Below are positions 55,402-64,000 of a stretch of 64,000 nucleotides of DNA, in pieces. The translations under genes were made by a program, and so were the position numbers. Position 1 is the first letter of the stretch. Each line of letters opens with the position of its first letter. Origin of the DNA: Maritalea mobilis (GTDB lineage Bacteria; Pseudomonadota; Alphaproteobacteria; Rhodobacterales; Rhodobacteraceae); the NCBI RefSeq assembly GCF_019800885.1, contig NZ_JAHVKE010000002.1:806001-870000 (forward strand). The letters run 5' to 3'. Under the pieces are notes generated by a model. It searched no databases and was not told where the DNA came from. It saw only the letters and a program-made list of their open reading frames with translations.

Positions 55402-56686
55402 GGGTTCCCTCGGCGGTGATGCGGGTTCTCCCCCCCATGTAGGGATGCAGCACCTCCGGCAACAGGACCGAGCCGTCTTCCTGCTGCCCGTTTTCCAGAA
55501 CCGCGATCAGGCAGCGCCCCACGGCCAGGCCCGATCCGTTCAGCGTATGGACGAACTCGGGCTTGCCGCCGCTTGTCGGACGGAAGCGCGCGTTCATCCG
55601 CCGCGCCTGGAAATCGCCGCAGGTCGAGACCGAGGAAATCTCGCGATAGGTGTTCTGGCCCGGCAGCCATGCCTCGATGTCATAGGTCCGCCGCGCGCCA
55701 AAGCCCATGTCGCCGGTGCACAGCACGACCGTGCGGTAAGGGATGTTCAGCGCTTCGAGGATGCCCTCGGCGCAGCGCAGCATGCGCTTTTGTTCCTCGT
55801 CCGAATGGTCGGGATGGGTGATCGAGACCATCTCGACCTTCTCGAACTGGTGCTGGCGTAGCATGCCCGCCGTGTCGCGCCCCGCCGAGCCCGCCTCGGA
55901 CCGGAAGCACAGCGAATGCGCGGTGTAGCGGCGCGGCAGATAGCTTTCCTCGACGATCGTGTCGTTGACGATATTGGTCAGCGACACCTCCGAGGTCGGG
56001 ATCAGCCACCAGCCATTGGTCGTCTGGTAGCTGTCCTCGCCGAACTTGGGCAGTTGCCCCGTGCCGTACATGATGTCGTCGCGGACGAGGACGGGGGCGT
56101 TGACCTCGGTCAGGCCGTTTTCCAGCGTGTGGGTGTCGAGCATGAACTGCGCCAGCGCGCGGTGCAGGCGGGCGACGGCGCCCGACATCAGCACGAAACG
56201 CGAGCCGGAAAGCTTGGCCGCCGTCTCGAAATCCATGCCGTCCTGAACGGCGGCCAGCTCGTAATGTTCCTTGGGTTGGAAGTCGAATTCGCGCGGGGTG
56301 CCCCAGCGGTGGATCTCGACATTGTCGGCCTCGTCCGCGCCCTCGGGCACGTCGTCATAGGGCAGGTTCGGGATGCCCGACAGCAGGTCGCGGAGGGCCG
56401 CGTCCTTCTCCTTGGCCTCGTCCTCCAGTCTTGCGATTTCCTCTTTCTTTTCAGAGACAAGCGCGCGGAGGCGTTCGAACTCGGCCTCGTCCCCGCTGGC
56501 CTTTGCCTTCCCGACTTCCTTGGAGGCAGCGTTGCGCTCGGCCTGCGCGGCCTCGGCCTTCTGGATGCAGGCGCGGCGGGCCTCGTCGAGAGCGAGGATC
56601 GCGGGCGATTGGGGCGCAAGGCCCCGGCGGGCCAGCGCGGCGTCGAAGGCGTCGGGGGTCTCGCGGATGGCGCGGATGTCGTGCAT
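55394..56686 (-). CDS. serS: Seryl-tRNA synthetase
   Basis: This 430-residue class II synthetase has an N-terminal coiled-coil arm (residues 28-105, ending [18 protein letters not shown]) that grips the tRNA-Ser long arm. Motif 2 is in [20 protein letters not shown] near 265 and motif 3 in [16 protein letters not shown] near 395. Full length. It is divergent from yajC; a strong hairpin (56818-56848) lies in the shared 230-base interval. Confidence 0.97.
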   Translation of the reverse strand: MHDIRAIRETPDAFDAALARRGLAPQSPAILALDEARRACIQKAEAAQAERNAASKEVGKAKASGDEAEFERLRALVSEKKEEIARLEDEAKEKDAALRDLLSGIPNLPYDDVPEGADEADNVEIHRWGTPREFDFQPKEHYELAAVQDGMDFETAAKLSGSRFVLMSGAVARLHRALAQFMLDTHTLENGLTEVNAPVLVRDDIMYGTGQLPKFGEDSYQTTNGWWLIPTSEVSLTNIVNDTIVEESYLPRRYTAHSLCFRSEAGSAGRDTAGMLRQHQFEKVEMVSITHPDHSDEEQKRMLRCAEGILEALNIPYRTVVLCTGDMGFGARRTYDIEAWLPGQNTYREISSVSTCGDFQARRMNARFRPTSGGKPEFVHTLNGSGLAVGRCLIAVLENGQQEDGSVLLPEVLHPYMGGRTRITAEGTLD

Positions 56687-56817
56687 GGGGGCCTCGGCTC
56701 AGCGAATGCGGTCGCGCGCGGGTATGCCAGAGCCCGGGGCGGGGGAAAAGGGGCGGGTTTGTCAGGCGACGCCCTTGCCGCCGTGCCCCTCTGCGCCCAT
56801 GTGACCCGGACCACCCG

Positions 56818-56848
56818 CCGGGGCTGCCTTGCCAAGGCAGCGCCCCGG
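56818..56848. other. Strong hairpin in the serS/yajC promoter interval
   Basis: CCGGGGC-TGCCTTG pairs with CAAGGCAGCGCCCCGG with a 2-base bulge and nearly no loop. No gene ends here, so it is more likely a leader or operator structure than a terminator. Confidence 0.5.
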
Positions 56849-56917
56849 AATTAGGGTGCCGCGACTTTTGACCGGGGGGGACCGATCCGCCCCCGACAGA
56901 CATGACAGAGGACCCCG

Positions 56918-57202
56918 ATGGAAGCCTTCGCCCAGTTCGTCCCGCTGATCCTGATCTTCGCGATCATGTATCTCCTCCTGATCCGCCCGCAGCAGAAGAA
57001 GGTGAAGGAGCATCAGGCCATGGTCGCGGCGCTGCGCCGGGGGGACGAGATCGTCACGCAGGGCGGGCTGATCGGCAAGATCACCAAGGTCAAGGACGAC
57101 AACGAGGTCGAGGTCGAGCTGAGCCAGGGTGTGAAGGTGCGCGTGCTGCGCCCGACCATCGCGCAGGTCCGCTCCAAGACCGAGCCCGCCGCCAACGACT
57201 GA
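56918..57202 (+). CDS. yajC: Preprotein translocase subunit YajC
   Basis: This 94-residue inner-membrane protein has one N-terminal helix (LILIFAIMYLLLIRPQQKK, near 10-28) and a small cytoplasmic domain with RGDEIVTQGGLIGKITKVKD. It associates with SecDF. The yajC-secD-secF order with 50-base and 3-base gaps marks the standard operon. Confidence 0.95.
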   Translation: MEAFAQFVPLILIFAIMYLLLIRPQQKKVKEHQAMVAALRRGDEIVTQGGLIGKITKVKDDNEVEVELSQGVKVRVLRPTIAQVRSKTEPAAND

Positions 57203-57255
57203 GCCCCTCGCGCCCCGGGGCCTGACGGCCCCGCGCCAAGACAGACAGGCCCCAG

Positions 57256-58923
57256 ATGCTGCAAATCCCCCTATGGAACCGGCTGTTCATCATCGCCGTG
57301 GTGCTGGCCGGGCTGGCCTTTGCCATGCCCAACCTGTTCTACGAGCGGGTCGAGCAGTATAACGACGCGGTCGCAGAGGTCGAAGACACCGGCGTGACGA
57401 GCGAGGCCGCGGCCGAGGCGCTGTCGGGCTGGCCGTCCTTCCTGCCGTCGACGTTGGTGAATCTCGGGCTCGACCTGCGGGGGGGCGCGCATCTGCTCGC
57501 CGAGGTCGAGGTCGAGGATGTCTACGAGGCGCGGATGGACGCGCTCTGGCCCGAGGTGCGGGACACGCTACGCGATCTGCGCGACACGGTGGGCACGATC
57601 CGCCGCCAGGACGCGCCCTTGGGCGAGTTGCATGTCCGCGTGAGCCAGCCCGAGGGGTTGGCCGAGGCCGTGGCCGCCGTGCGCGGGCTGGGTCAGCCGG
57701 TGGCGAGTCTGACCGGCGTCGGCGCCTCGACGCTTGATGTGCGGGGGGAGGGCGATCTGCTGATCGTGACCCTGTCGGAGGCCGAGCGCGAGGCCACCGA
57801 CGATCGCACCATGCAGCAATCGGTGGAAATCGTGCGCCGCCGCGTCGACGAGGCCGGCACGCGCGAGCCGACGATCCAGCGCCAGGGTTCCGACCGCATC
57901 CTGATCCAGGTGCCGGGCATCGGCAGCGCGCAGGAACTCAAGGACCTGATCGGCACCACCGCGCGGCTGACCTTCCATCCCGTCGTGGGCCGCACCGACG
58001 ATGCCGACGCGGATGTGGAAAGCCGCCAGATCCTGCTGCCCTCGATGGACGAGGAGGGGGTGTTCTACATCCTCGAACAGACGCCGGTCGTCACCGGCGA
58101 CGACCTTGTCGACAGCCAGCCGAGCTTTGAGCAGCAATCGGGTTTGCCGGTGGTGACGTTCCGGTTCAACTCGACCGGGGCGCGGGCCTTTGGCGAATAC
58201 ACCTCGGCCAATGTGGGCGCGCCTTTCGCCATCGTGCTGGACGAAGAGGTGATCTCGGCCCCCGTGATCCGGCAGGCCATCACCGGCGGCTCGGGGCAGA
58301 TCAGCGGCAACTTCACCGTGGAAAGCTCGACCGAACTGGCGGTTCTGCTGCGTGCGGGCGCGCTACCGGCCGAGATGACCTTCCTCGAAGAACGGACCAT
58401 CGGGCCGGAACTGGGCGCGGACAGTATCGCGGCGGGGGAGATGGCCGCGCTGGTGGCCTTCGCCGCCGTGCTGGTCTTCATGATCCTGAGTTACGGCTTG
58501 TTCGGCGTCTTCGCCTCCATCGCTCTGGTCCTGAACGTGGGCCTGATCTTTGGCGTGCTCAGCCTGATCGGGGCGACCCTGACCCTGCCCGGTATCGCGG
58601 GGATCGTGCTGACCATCGGTATGGCGGTCGACGCGAACGTGCTGGTCTTCGAACGCATCCGCGAAGAGTTGAAAACCGCGCGCGGCCCCGCCCGCGCCAT
58701 CGAGCTGGGCTATGAACGCGCGCTGAGCGCCATCATCGACGCCAACCTGACGACCTTCATCATCGCGGTGATCCTTTTCGCGCTGGGCTCGGGCCCCGTG
58801 CGCGGCTTCTCGGTGACGCTGGGGATCGGTATCCTGACCTCGGTCTTCACCGCCATCTACGTCACCCGCCTGCTGATCGTGACCTGGTTCGACCGGGCCC
58901 GTCCCAAGAAAATCGAGGTCTGA
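57256..58923 (+). CDS. secD: Protein translocase subunit SecD
   Basis: This 555-residue protein uses the proton gradient to help pull exported proteins out of SecYEG. It has an N-terminal helix (FIIAVVLAGLAFAMPNLF), the D1 motif LGLDLRGGAHLLAEVEVEDV near 72-91, a large periplasmic region, and five C-terminal helices with GMAVDANVLVFERIREELK near 456. Length is typical for alphaproteobacteria. It is followed by secF after three bases. Confidence 0.97.
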   Translation: MLQIPLWNRLFIIAVVLAGLAFAMPNLFYERVEQYNDAVAEVEDTGVTSEAAAEALSGWPSFLPSTLVNLGLDLRGGAHLLAEVEVEDVYEARMDALWPEVRDTLRDLRDTVGTIRRQDAPLGELHVRVSQPEGLAEAVAAVRGLGQPVASLTGVGASTLDVRGEGDLLIVTLSEAEREATDDRTMQQSVEIVRRRVDEAGTREPTIQRQGSDRILIQVPGIGSAQELKDLIGTTARLTFHPVVGRTDDADADVESRQILLPSMDEEGVFYILEQTPVVTGDDLVDSQPSFEQQSGLPVVTFRFNSTGARAFGEYTSANVGAPFAIVLDEEVISAPVIRQAITGGSGQISGNFTVESSTELAVLLRAGALPAEMTFLEERTIGPELGADSIAAGEMAALVAFAAVLVFMILSYGLFGVFASIALVLNVGLIFGVLSLIGATLTLPGIAGIVLTIGMAVDANVLVFERIREELKTARGPARAIELGYERALSAIIDANLTTFIIAVILFALGSGPVRGFSVTLGIGILTSVFTAIYVTRLLIVTWFDRARPKKIEV

Positions 58924-58926
58924 GCC

Positions 58927-59895
58927 ATGCGCCTGAAACTGGTTCCGCAGGATACGAATTTCGACTTCTTCAAACATGCCAAGTTGACCTTCGGTGCCTC
59001 GGTGGTGGCCATGGTCCTGTCCATCGGCATCTGGCTGACCATGGGGCTGAATTTCGGCATCGATTTCCTTGGTGGCACCACGATCCGCACCGAATCCGCG
59101 CAGAGCATCGATGTCGGCGAGTATCGCGCGGTTCTTGAACCCCTGGGCCTTGGGGATGTGACGATCACCGAGGTGTTCGACCCCACATTCGCCGCCGATC
59201 AAAACGTGGCCATGGTGCGCATCCAGGCGCAGGAAGGGGCCGAGTCGGTTACGCCCGAAACCATTCTGGCGGTGGAAGAGGCGTTGCGCGGATTGGACCC
59301 GGCTATGACCTTCCCCTCGGTCGAGTCGGTGGGGCCGAAAGTCTCGGGCGAGTTGATCCAGACAGCACTTCTGGCTGTGTGCGCGGCGCTGGCCGCGCTG
59401 CTGGTCTATATCTGGCTGCGCTTCGAATGGCAGTTCTCGGTCGGTGCCATTGCGGCACTGGTGCATGACATCGTGCTGACCATCGGGTTGTTCAGCCTGC
59501 TGCAAATCCGGTTCGACCTGGCGACCATCGCGGCGCTGCTGACGATCATCGGCTATTCGATCAACGACACGGTGGTGATCTTCGACCGGCTGCGCGAGAA
59601 CCTGATCAAGTACAAGCAGCGCGCCTTGCGCGACGTGATGAACCTGTCGGCCAACGAGACACTCAGCCGGACCCTGATGACGAGCGGAACCACGCTGATC
59701 GCGCTGATCGCCCTGCTGGTGCTGGGCGGCGACGTGATCCGCGGCTTCGTCTTCGCCATCTTCTGGGGTGTGATCGTGGGGACCTATTCCTCGATCTATG
59801 TGGCCAAGAACGTGGTGCTGATGATCGGCGTCAAGCGCGACTGGTCCAAGCCGTCCTCGGGCGGGGGCACGCAATTCGCCAATATCGATGCCTGA
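58927..59895 (+). CDS. secF: Protein translocase subunit SecF
   Basis: This 322-residue protein has six helices. It has the N-terminal motif LNFGIDFLGGTTI near 42, a periplasmic domain, and GYSINDTVVIFDRLRENLIK near 210, the SecF equivalent of the SecD motif. It works with SecD and YajC. The last eight bases overlap the following TauE gene. Confidence 0.97.
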   Translation: MRLKLVPQDTNFDFFKHAKLTFGASVVAMVLSIGIWLTMGLNFGIDFLGGTTIRTESAQSIDVGEYRAVLEPLGLGDVTITEVFDPTFAADQNVAMVRIQAQEGAESVTPETILAVEEALRGLDPAMTFPSVESVGPKVSGELIQTALLAVCAALAALLVYIWLRFEWQFSVGAIAALVHDIVLTIGLFSLLQIRFDLATIAALLTIIGYSINDTVVIFDRLRENLIKYKQRALRDVMNLSANETLSRTLMTSGTTLIALIALLVLGGDVIRGFVFAIFWGVIVGTYSSIYVAKNVVLMIGVKRDWSKPSSGGGTQFANIDA

Positions 59896-60643
59896 CTGGC
59901 TGGTCCCGGCGCTGAGTGAGCCGGGGCTGATCTGGGTCTGCGGGGCCTCGCTTCTGGCGGGGCTGATCTATGGCTTTGCCGGGTTCGGCTCGGCGCTGGT
60001 CTTCATGCCGCTGGCAACGATCTTTCTGCCGCCGCCCATCGCCGTGGCGGCGTTTTCCCTGTCGGCGCTGGCCTCACTCTTCACGGTCGTTCCCGGCGCG
60101 TGGAAGGTGGCCGACCGCCGTGCGACGGCGGTGATGATCGCGGCGTGCCTTGTGACGACCCCGTTGGGGGTGGCGGCGCTGCGGCTGGCGCCCGAAGACG
60201 CGATCCGCACCGGGGTCTGCGCCCTGACGCTGTTGACCTTGGCCGCCCTTCTGGCGGGCTGGCGGATGCCGGTGACGCCCGGGGTCGCGACGCGCGCGGG
60301 GATCGGGGCGTTGGCCGGTCTGACGGGCGGGTCGACCGGGCTGAACGGGCCGCCGGTGATCCTGTTCAACCTTGGCACGGCGGGGCAGGCGGTGGCAGTC
60401 ACGCGCGGCAACCTTGCGCTGTTCCTGACGCTGACCTCGCTGAGCTTTCTGCCGCAGCTTTGGTTGCAGGGGCTGTTGCCGCCCCGCGCGCTGGCCCTTG
60501 GCGTCCTTCTGCTGATCCCCTATGGCGTGGGGACGTGGACGGGCGCGCGGCTGTTCCGGCCCGATTGGGCGGGATTTTATCGCGGCGCGGCCTACCTGTT
60601 GATCGGGGCGGCGGGGCTGGCGGGCCTGCCGTTCTGGACCTGA
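59888..60643 (+). CDS. TauE/SafE family anion exporter
   Basis: This 251-residue membrane protein has eight predicted helices in two homologous halves: LLAGLIYGFAGFGSALVFMP near 23 and AGLTGGSTGLNGPPVILFNL near 149. TauE/SafE proteins export sulfite, sulfoacetate or other small anions. The start overlaps secF by eight bases, so it is expressed with the translocase operon although functionally unrelated. Substrate unknown. Confidence 0.88.
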   Translation: MPDWLVPALSEPGLIWVCGASLLAGLIYGFAGFGSALVFMPLATIFLPPPIAVAAFSLSALASLFTVVPGAWKVADRRATAVMIAACLVTTPLGVAALRLAPEDAIRTGVCALTLLTLAALLAGWRMPVTPGVATRAGIGALAGLTGGSTGLNGPPVILFNLGTAGQAVAVTRGNLALFLTLTSLSFLPQLWLQGLLPPRALALGVLLLIPYGVGTWTGARLFRPDWAGFYRGAAYLLIGAAGLAGLPFWT

Positions 60644-60679
60644 GACACGACACGCGAGCAACCCGAGGGGAGGCACCCC

Positions 60680-61033
60680 ATGCGCATCACCGAGATCACC
60701 TATGACGACAGCGTGCCCGTGGACGGCTATGGCCCCGGCTTCTTCCGGCTGGGCGGCGAGCGGGTCGAGGGCGCGGTGCTGCTGATGCCCTCGGGGGTGC
60801 GGGCCTGGCTGGGCTACGGCGAGGCGCAGCCGATCCTCGACCGGGCGGGCGAGATCGACGTCCTGCTGGTGGGCACGGGGCCGGAAATCGCGCATCTGCC
60901 GGCTGATTTGCGGGCCGTCCTGGAAGAGGCGGGTATCGGGGTCGAGGTGATGGCCAGCCCCGCCGCCTGCCGCACCTATAACGTGTTGATCGCCGAGGGG
61001 CGTCGGGTGGGCGCGGCCCTGCTGCCGGTCTGA
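60680..61033 (+). CDS. Mth938-like domain protein
   Basis: This 117-residue protein matches the Mth938/NDUFAF3-like (DUF498) fold: ITEITYDDSVPVDGYGPGFF at the start, VLLVGTGPEIAHLPADLRAVL near 72-92, and MASPAACRTYNVLIAEGRRV near the end. Eukaryotic relatives assist complex I assembly; the bacterial role is not established. In alphaproteobacteria it regularly follows secDF. A three-hairpin repeat copy begins 11 bases after the stop. Confidence 0.9.
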   Translation: MRITEITYDDSVPVDGYGPGFFRLGGERVEGAVLLMPSGVRAWLGYGEAQPILDRAGEIDVLLVGTGPEIAHLPADLRAVLEEAGIGVEVMASPAACRTYNVLIAEGRRVGAALLPV

Positions 61034-61043
61034 GACCCGAGGG

Positions 61044-61150
61044 ATTGCGCCGCGTTTCACGCGTCGCCCGGTGGCGCCGTGCAAGGGGCATTGAGCCCCT
61101 TGCACGGCGCGCGCGTGCCGCGCGGTGCATATTTGAAGGATAAAGATGGG
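61044..61150 (+). repeat. Three-hairpin 3'-end repeat, copy E
   Basis: Stem 1 is CGCGT-ttc-ACGCG, stem 2 is GTGCAAGGGGC-attga-GCCCCTTGCAC, stem 3 is CGCGCG-tgc-CGCGCG, and the tail is GCATATTTGAAGGATAAAGA then TGGG. It is the best-formed copy, in the orientation of the upstream gene. Confidence 0.88.
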
Positions 61151-61168
61151 GGCGGGGCGCGCGCTGGG

Positions 61169-61861
61169 TCAGTCGGCGTCGAGTTGGCCGAGGATCACCA
61201 CGCGCAATTCGCGTTCGAGCTTGCGGCGCATGGCCTCGGCGAAGTCGTCATGGCTGCGGGCGAATTCGACGAAGGCGCCGGGGCCCTGGATGACCTCATC
61301 GCGGTAATACTGCTCGATCTCGCGCGAGGCGCCGCCGATGGCGAGCCCGTTCACGGTGACGCCCGCCAGCGGGAAATGGGCATAGGCGGCATCGGGGGGA
61401 AAGCCGTCATTGTTCTGCCCGTCGCCCGAGATGTCGAGGGTCTGGAACAGGCAGGGGGGCGCGTCGGCGAAATGGGACGCGGCGAAGCCAAGCGCGTAGC
61501 CGAGCGCCGTGGGGAAATCCTCGGTCCGGCGGGTGGCGCGCAGCACGCGCTCGGCCACGGTGGTCAGGTCTTCTTCGGAGCGGATCAGGGTCCAGTCGAC
61601 GAGGATGTCCTGCTGGAAGCGCCCGGACCATTCGTAGATCGAGAGCGCCACGGGGCCGTTGCCCGAGAGTGCCGCCTCGACCACGTTGGGGTCGATCAGG
61701 GCGGCGGCCAGCCCCTCGATCTGCTGGGCGTATTCCCCGGCATCGACCGAGGCCGACACGTCGAGGCCGAGGAGCAGCGCGAGGCGGCACTGCTCCTGTG
61801 CGGTGGCGGGCGCGGCGAGGCCCGTCGCCACCGCAAGGGCCAGAAGGGCGCGGCGGATCAC
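61169..61861 (-). CDS. DUF1194 (VWA-like) exported protein
   Basis: This 230-residue protein has a signal peptide (ALLALAVATGLAAPATAQ) followed by a von Willebrand A-like domain: the metal-adhesion motif is in GLDVSASVDAGEYAQQ near residue 33 (DxSxS) and TLDISGDGQNNDG near 133 supplies the later ligands. DUF1194 proteins are periplasmic and of unknown role. The start is GTG at 61861, overlapping the stop of the glyoxalase gene (GTGA). It is convergent with the Mth938-like gene. Confidence 0.88.
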   Translation of the reverse strand: MIRRALLALAVATGLAAPATAQEQCRLALLLGLDVSASVDAGEYAQQIEGLAAALIDPNVVEAALSGNGPVALSIYEWSGRFQQDILVDWTLIRSEEDLTTVAERVLRATRRTEDFPTALGYALGFAASHFADAPPCLFQTLDISGDGQNNDGFPPDAAYAHFPLAGVTVNGLAIGGASREIEQYYRDEVIQGPGAFVEFARSHDDFAEAMRRKLERELRVVILGQLDAD

Positions 61862-62286
61862 CAATGCCCAGTGTTTTCCATCGAGGCCCAGGGCTCGGCC
61901 GGGGCCAGCGCTTCGCCGGCCTGCAGCAGTTCGACCGAGATGTTGTCGGGCGAGCGGACGAAGGCCATGCGGCCATCGCGCGGCGGGCGGTTGATGGTCA
62001 CGCCATTGTCCATCAGGTGCTGGCAGGTCTCGTAGATATTGTCGACCGAGTAGGCGAGATGGCCGAAATGGCGGCTGTCCGAGGGCAGCCCCTCGTCGCC
62101 GTCCCAGTTGTAGGTCAGCTCGACCGGGCACTCCTCCTGCCCCGGGGGGGCCATGAAGATCAGCGAAAAGCGGCCCTGTTCGTTCTCCATCCGGCGCGTC
62201 TCGCGCAGGCCGAGCAATTCGTAGAAAGCCATGGATTTTTCGAGATCCTTCACGCGGACCATCGTGTGCAGGTATTTCAGACCCAT
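61858..62286 (-). CDS. gloA: Lactoylglutathione lyase (glyoxalase I)
   Basis: This 142-residue VOC-fold enzyme converts the hemithioacetal of methylglyoxal and glutathione to lactoylglutathione. It has YLHTMVRVKDLEKSMAFYE at the start (metal His), PVELTYNWDGDEGLPSDSR in the middle (Glu ligand), FGHLAYSVDNIYETCQHL with His, and NISVELLQAGEA with Glu. Length is the family norm. The ATG at 62286 has GAGGAG upstream; the 29-residue longer frame is rejected. It is coupled to the DUF1194 gene. Confidence 0.92.
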   Translation of the reverse strand: MGLKYLHTMVRVKDLEKSMAFYELLGLRETRRMENEQGRFSLIFMAPPGQEECPVELTYNWDGDEGLPSDSRHFGHLAYSVDNIYETCQHLMDNGVTINRPPRDGRMAFVRSPDNISVELLQAGEALAPAEPWASMENTGHW

Positions 62287-62447
62287 ACCGCTCCTCTTTT
62301 GGTTGGATAGCGTTCGGGGCAACTCTAGCGCGGGATGGGCGCGAACACAGCCCGGCAGGGCGGTAAATTTCACGTGGCTGCCCGCGCCGTAGCGCGATGC
62401 GACACCGCACCCCGCAGGAGCAGCCCCCTTTATCTTGCGGCCCGCCC

Positions 62448-62462
62448 TTTGCGTGATGCAAA
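62448..62462. promoter_or_regulatory. Inverted repeat before thyX
   Basis: TTTGC-gtgat-GCAAA lies 52 bases before the thyX start, in a 227-base divergent promoter region. Possible operator; no known regulator matches confidently. Confidence 0.3.
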
Positions 62463-62513
62463 ATGTTGTGAACGCGCCCCTGCGAATCCCATGCCAAGGA
62501 AAGGCCCGATCCC

Positions 62514-63419
62514 ATGCCCCTGACCGAAGACCAACTGGCCGAGATCGAGGCCGCCCGCGCGAACCCCCAGCCCACGCTGCGCGCCGTTGCCCCAGGCATG
62601 GAGCAGCATCTCTACACCGCGGTGCCGGTGCTGGACCACGGCTTTGTCCGGGTGATCGACTACATGGGCGACGACGCGGCCATCGTGCAGGCGGCGCGGG
62701 TCAGCTATGGCGCGGGGACGAAAAAGGCGCGCGATGACAGTGGCTTGATCCGCTACCTTATGCGGCACTGGCACTCGACCCCGTTCGAGATGTGCGAGAT
62801 CAAGCTGCACGTCAAACTGCCCGTCTTCGTGGCGCGGCAGTGGATCCGCCACCGCACGGCGAACGTGAACGAATACTCGGCGCGCTACTCGATCCTCGAC
62901 CGCGAATTCTACATCCCCGAACCCGACGCACTGGCCGCGCAATCCACGGTCAACAACCAGGGCCGAGGCGAGTTGTTGCAGGGGGCCGAGGCCGCGCGGG
63001 TGCTGGAGATCCTGAAATCCGACGCGGGCCGCGCCTATGACCATTACGAGGAAATGCTGTCACAGGAGGGGCAGCAGGGGCTGGCCCGCGAATTGGCGCG
63101 GATGAACCTGCCCGCCAATATCTATACGCAATGGTACTGGAAGGTGGACCTGCACAACCTGTTCCACTTCCTGCGGCTGCGCGCGGACGAGCACGCGCAA
63201 TACGAGATCCGCGTCTATGCGCAGGCGATTGCCGAGATGGTGAAGGACTGGGTGCCCGCGGCCTATGGCGCCTTCGAGGATTACCGCGTGGGCGGCGTGG
63301 CGCTGAGCGCGAAAGGGGTCGAGGTTTTGAAGCGGCGTCTGGCGGGGGAGGCCGTGACGCAGGAGAATAGCGGGATGAGCAAGGGCGAGTGGCGGGAGTT
63401 TGAAGAGGTGTTTGGGTGA
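62514..63419 (+). CDS. thyX: FAD-dependent thymidylate synthase ThyX
   Basis: This 301-residue flavin-dependent enzyme makes dTMP from dUMP using methylenetetrahydrofolate and NADPH. The ThyX signature [15 protein letters not shown] is near residue 113 (consensus RHRxxSxNxxSxRY), preceded by [19 protein letters not shown] and followed by [20 protein letters not shown]. The length suits the alphaproteobacterial form. The last four bases overlap the GTG start of the AT-rich abortive-infection gene. Confidence 0.96.
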   Translation: MPLTEDQLAEIEAARANPQPTLRAVAPGMEQHLYTAVPVLDHGFVRVIDYMGDDAAIVQAARVSYGAGTKKARDDSGLIRYLMRHWHSTPFEMCEIKLHVKLPVFVARQWIRHRTANVNEYSARYSILDREFYIPEPDALAAQSTVNNQGRGELLQGAEAARVLEILKSDAGRAYDHYEEMLSQEGQQGLARELARMNLPANIYTQWYWKVDLHNLFHFLRLRADEHAQYEIRVYAQAIAEMVKDWVPAAYGAFEDYRVGGVALSAKGVEVLKRRLAGEAVTQENSGMSKGEWREFEEVFG

Positions 63420-64000
63420 AACTATCGGAAACCGCAATAGAGTATCTTGTTGGCATTATTACAGGCGATACGAACCGAACTCCGTACCGTAGCGGCCCAA
63501 AGCTTGTCGATTTCTTCAATGAGCTAGGCTTCGAGGATCTCTATGGCAGTGGATTTCCGGCGCGTCATAGTTACGTTCGCCAGAACATCTTGGAGGTTAA
63601 TGGAACAGAGAGAATGAAAAAGGTAGTTGAAGCTGCCTTTAACTGGTCTGTTGAAGACGAAAAGGCCGCCGAAGACAATGCTTTTCAGTTTTCGAGGATT
63701 ATTTCGAATGGCGGCTACAAATTGAAGAAGGAGTATGGCCGCGGTTTTATGTCTGGGGATGATTATATCCCGGGTCTGTTAATGTTTGAGGTGGTTGAAA
63801 ACAAAATATTGAAGATCGAAACACCAGACTTTTTTCTTTCCCATGAAAGCCTTGCGGTGCATGTTCGGCGTTGTCATGAGAGAATCGAAAGTGCTGATTA
63901 CTCGGGTGCCATCACTTTGGCCTACACGATTGTTGAAGAGTTCATAAAGCTATCGCTCCGGGCTAGGAACGTGAAATTTTCTGAAACTGAGGGTGACATC
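63416..64000 (+). CDS. Abortive-infection family protein, 3' end outside window
   Basis: The frame is open from a GTG at 63416 to the window end (195 codons, no stop). The N-terminal part reads [20 protein letters not shown] then [19 protein letters not shown], as in AbiJ-type N-terminal domains. The later part ([20 protein letters not shown], about residues 157-182) matches the start of the C-terminal Abi domain of phage-defence proteins. It is strongly AT-richer than thyX, yet its start overlaps the thyX stop (GTGA) with AGAGG seven bases upstream. Family-level call; action on phage is inferred. Confidence 0.72.
   Translation, partial: MKLSETAIEYLVGIITGDTNRTPYRSGPKLVDFFNELGFEDLYGSGFPARHSYVRQNILEVNGTERMKKVVEAAFNWSVEDEKAAEDNAFQFSRIISNGGYKLKKEYGRGFMSGDDYIPGLLMFEVVENKILKIETPDFFLSHESLAVHVRRCHERIESADYSGAITLAYTIVEEFIKLSLRARNVKFSETEGDI

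Overview
The window is a contiguous piece of a GC-rich (mid-60s percent by eye) alphaproteobacterial chromosome, most likely from the Rhodobacteraceae (Roseobacter/Rhodobacter group). The evidence is a ScfR-type PccR regulator beside a propionyl-CoA carboxylase locus with TTTGCAAA operators, a stand-alone bchJ next to an FnrL-type box, the short alphaproteobacterial ProRS, paired Hda-like, ppk and ppx genes, and ThyX as thymidylate synthase. About 60 genes are called. No rRNA, tRNA, CRISPR array or intact insertion sequence was found.

Layout from left to right: the 3' end of an oxyR-like gene faces an M3 oligopeptidase (1-2322). Next come an acyl-CoA ligase/enoyl-CoA hydratase pair, then a minus-strand block of small enzymes (phosphohydrolase-like EEP, TerB/DnaJ, GNAT, VOC) (2487-8104). 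A plus-strand block holds 5-FCL, YmdB-like phosphodiesterase, EamA transporter, SLC13 permease, a lipoprotein and YebC (8225-13667). It is followed by a GMC oxidoreductase, LysE and EamA exporters, a HAD-like pseudoenzyme and a DUF465 protein (14219-18841). The propionate region (19056-32335) contains CoxG-like, PccR, a Bcr/CflA MFS pump, PccB, a RidA chimera, PccA and methylmalonyl-CoA mutase. Then come AI-2E/HdaA/Ppk/Ppx (polyphosphate turnover), two tiny membrane proteins, ProS, a secreted trypsin-like protease, an orphan BrnA-like protein, a KAP NTPase, a cytochrome-c-like protein and CarB (32495-47922). The right third has a second HAD pseudoenzyme, an SMR pump, a cyclopropane synthase-type methyltransferase, BchJ, an NlpD-like lipoprotein, Pcm, SurE, a TspO-like protein, SerS, YajC-SecD-SecF, TauE, an Mth938-like protein, DUF1194, glyoxalase I and ThyX. 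It ends in a truncated AT-rich abortive-infection gene.

The best-supported functional unit is propionyl-CoA assimilation. PccR is predicted to bind TTTGCAAA-type pairs in its own promoter and in front of pccB. PccB/PccA make methylmalonyl-CoA and the mutase makes succinyl-CoA. The epimerase is not in the window.

The most interesting unexplained structure is a family of about 105-bp intergenic repeats: five full copies and one partial. Each starts just after a stop codon, always in the orientation of the upstream gene. Each full copy folds into three hairpins whose stems change in compensating ways while a tail reading GCATATTTnnnGGATAAAGATG is kept. Other noteworthy items are a twin 11-bp-period array, a palindrome array, a duplicated carB 3' end bracketing foreign DNA, an in-frame chimera between foreign DNA and ridA, two HAD paralogues lacking the catalytic aspartate, and three AT-rich insertions that look like defence or accessory genes.
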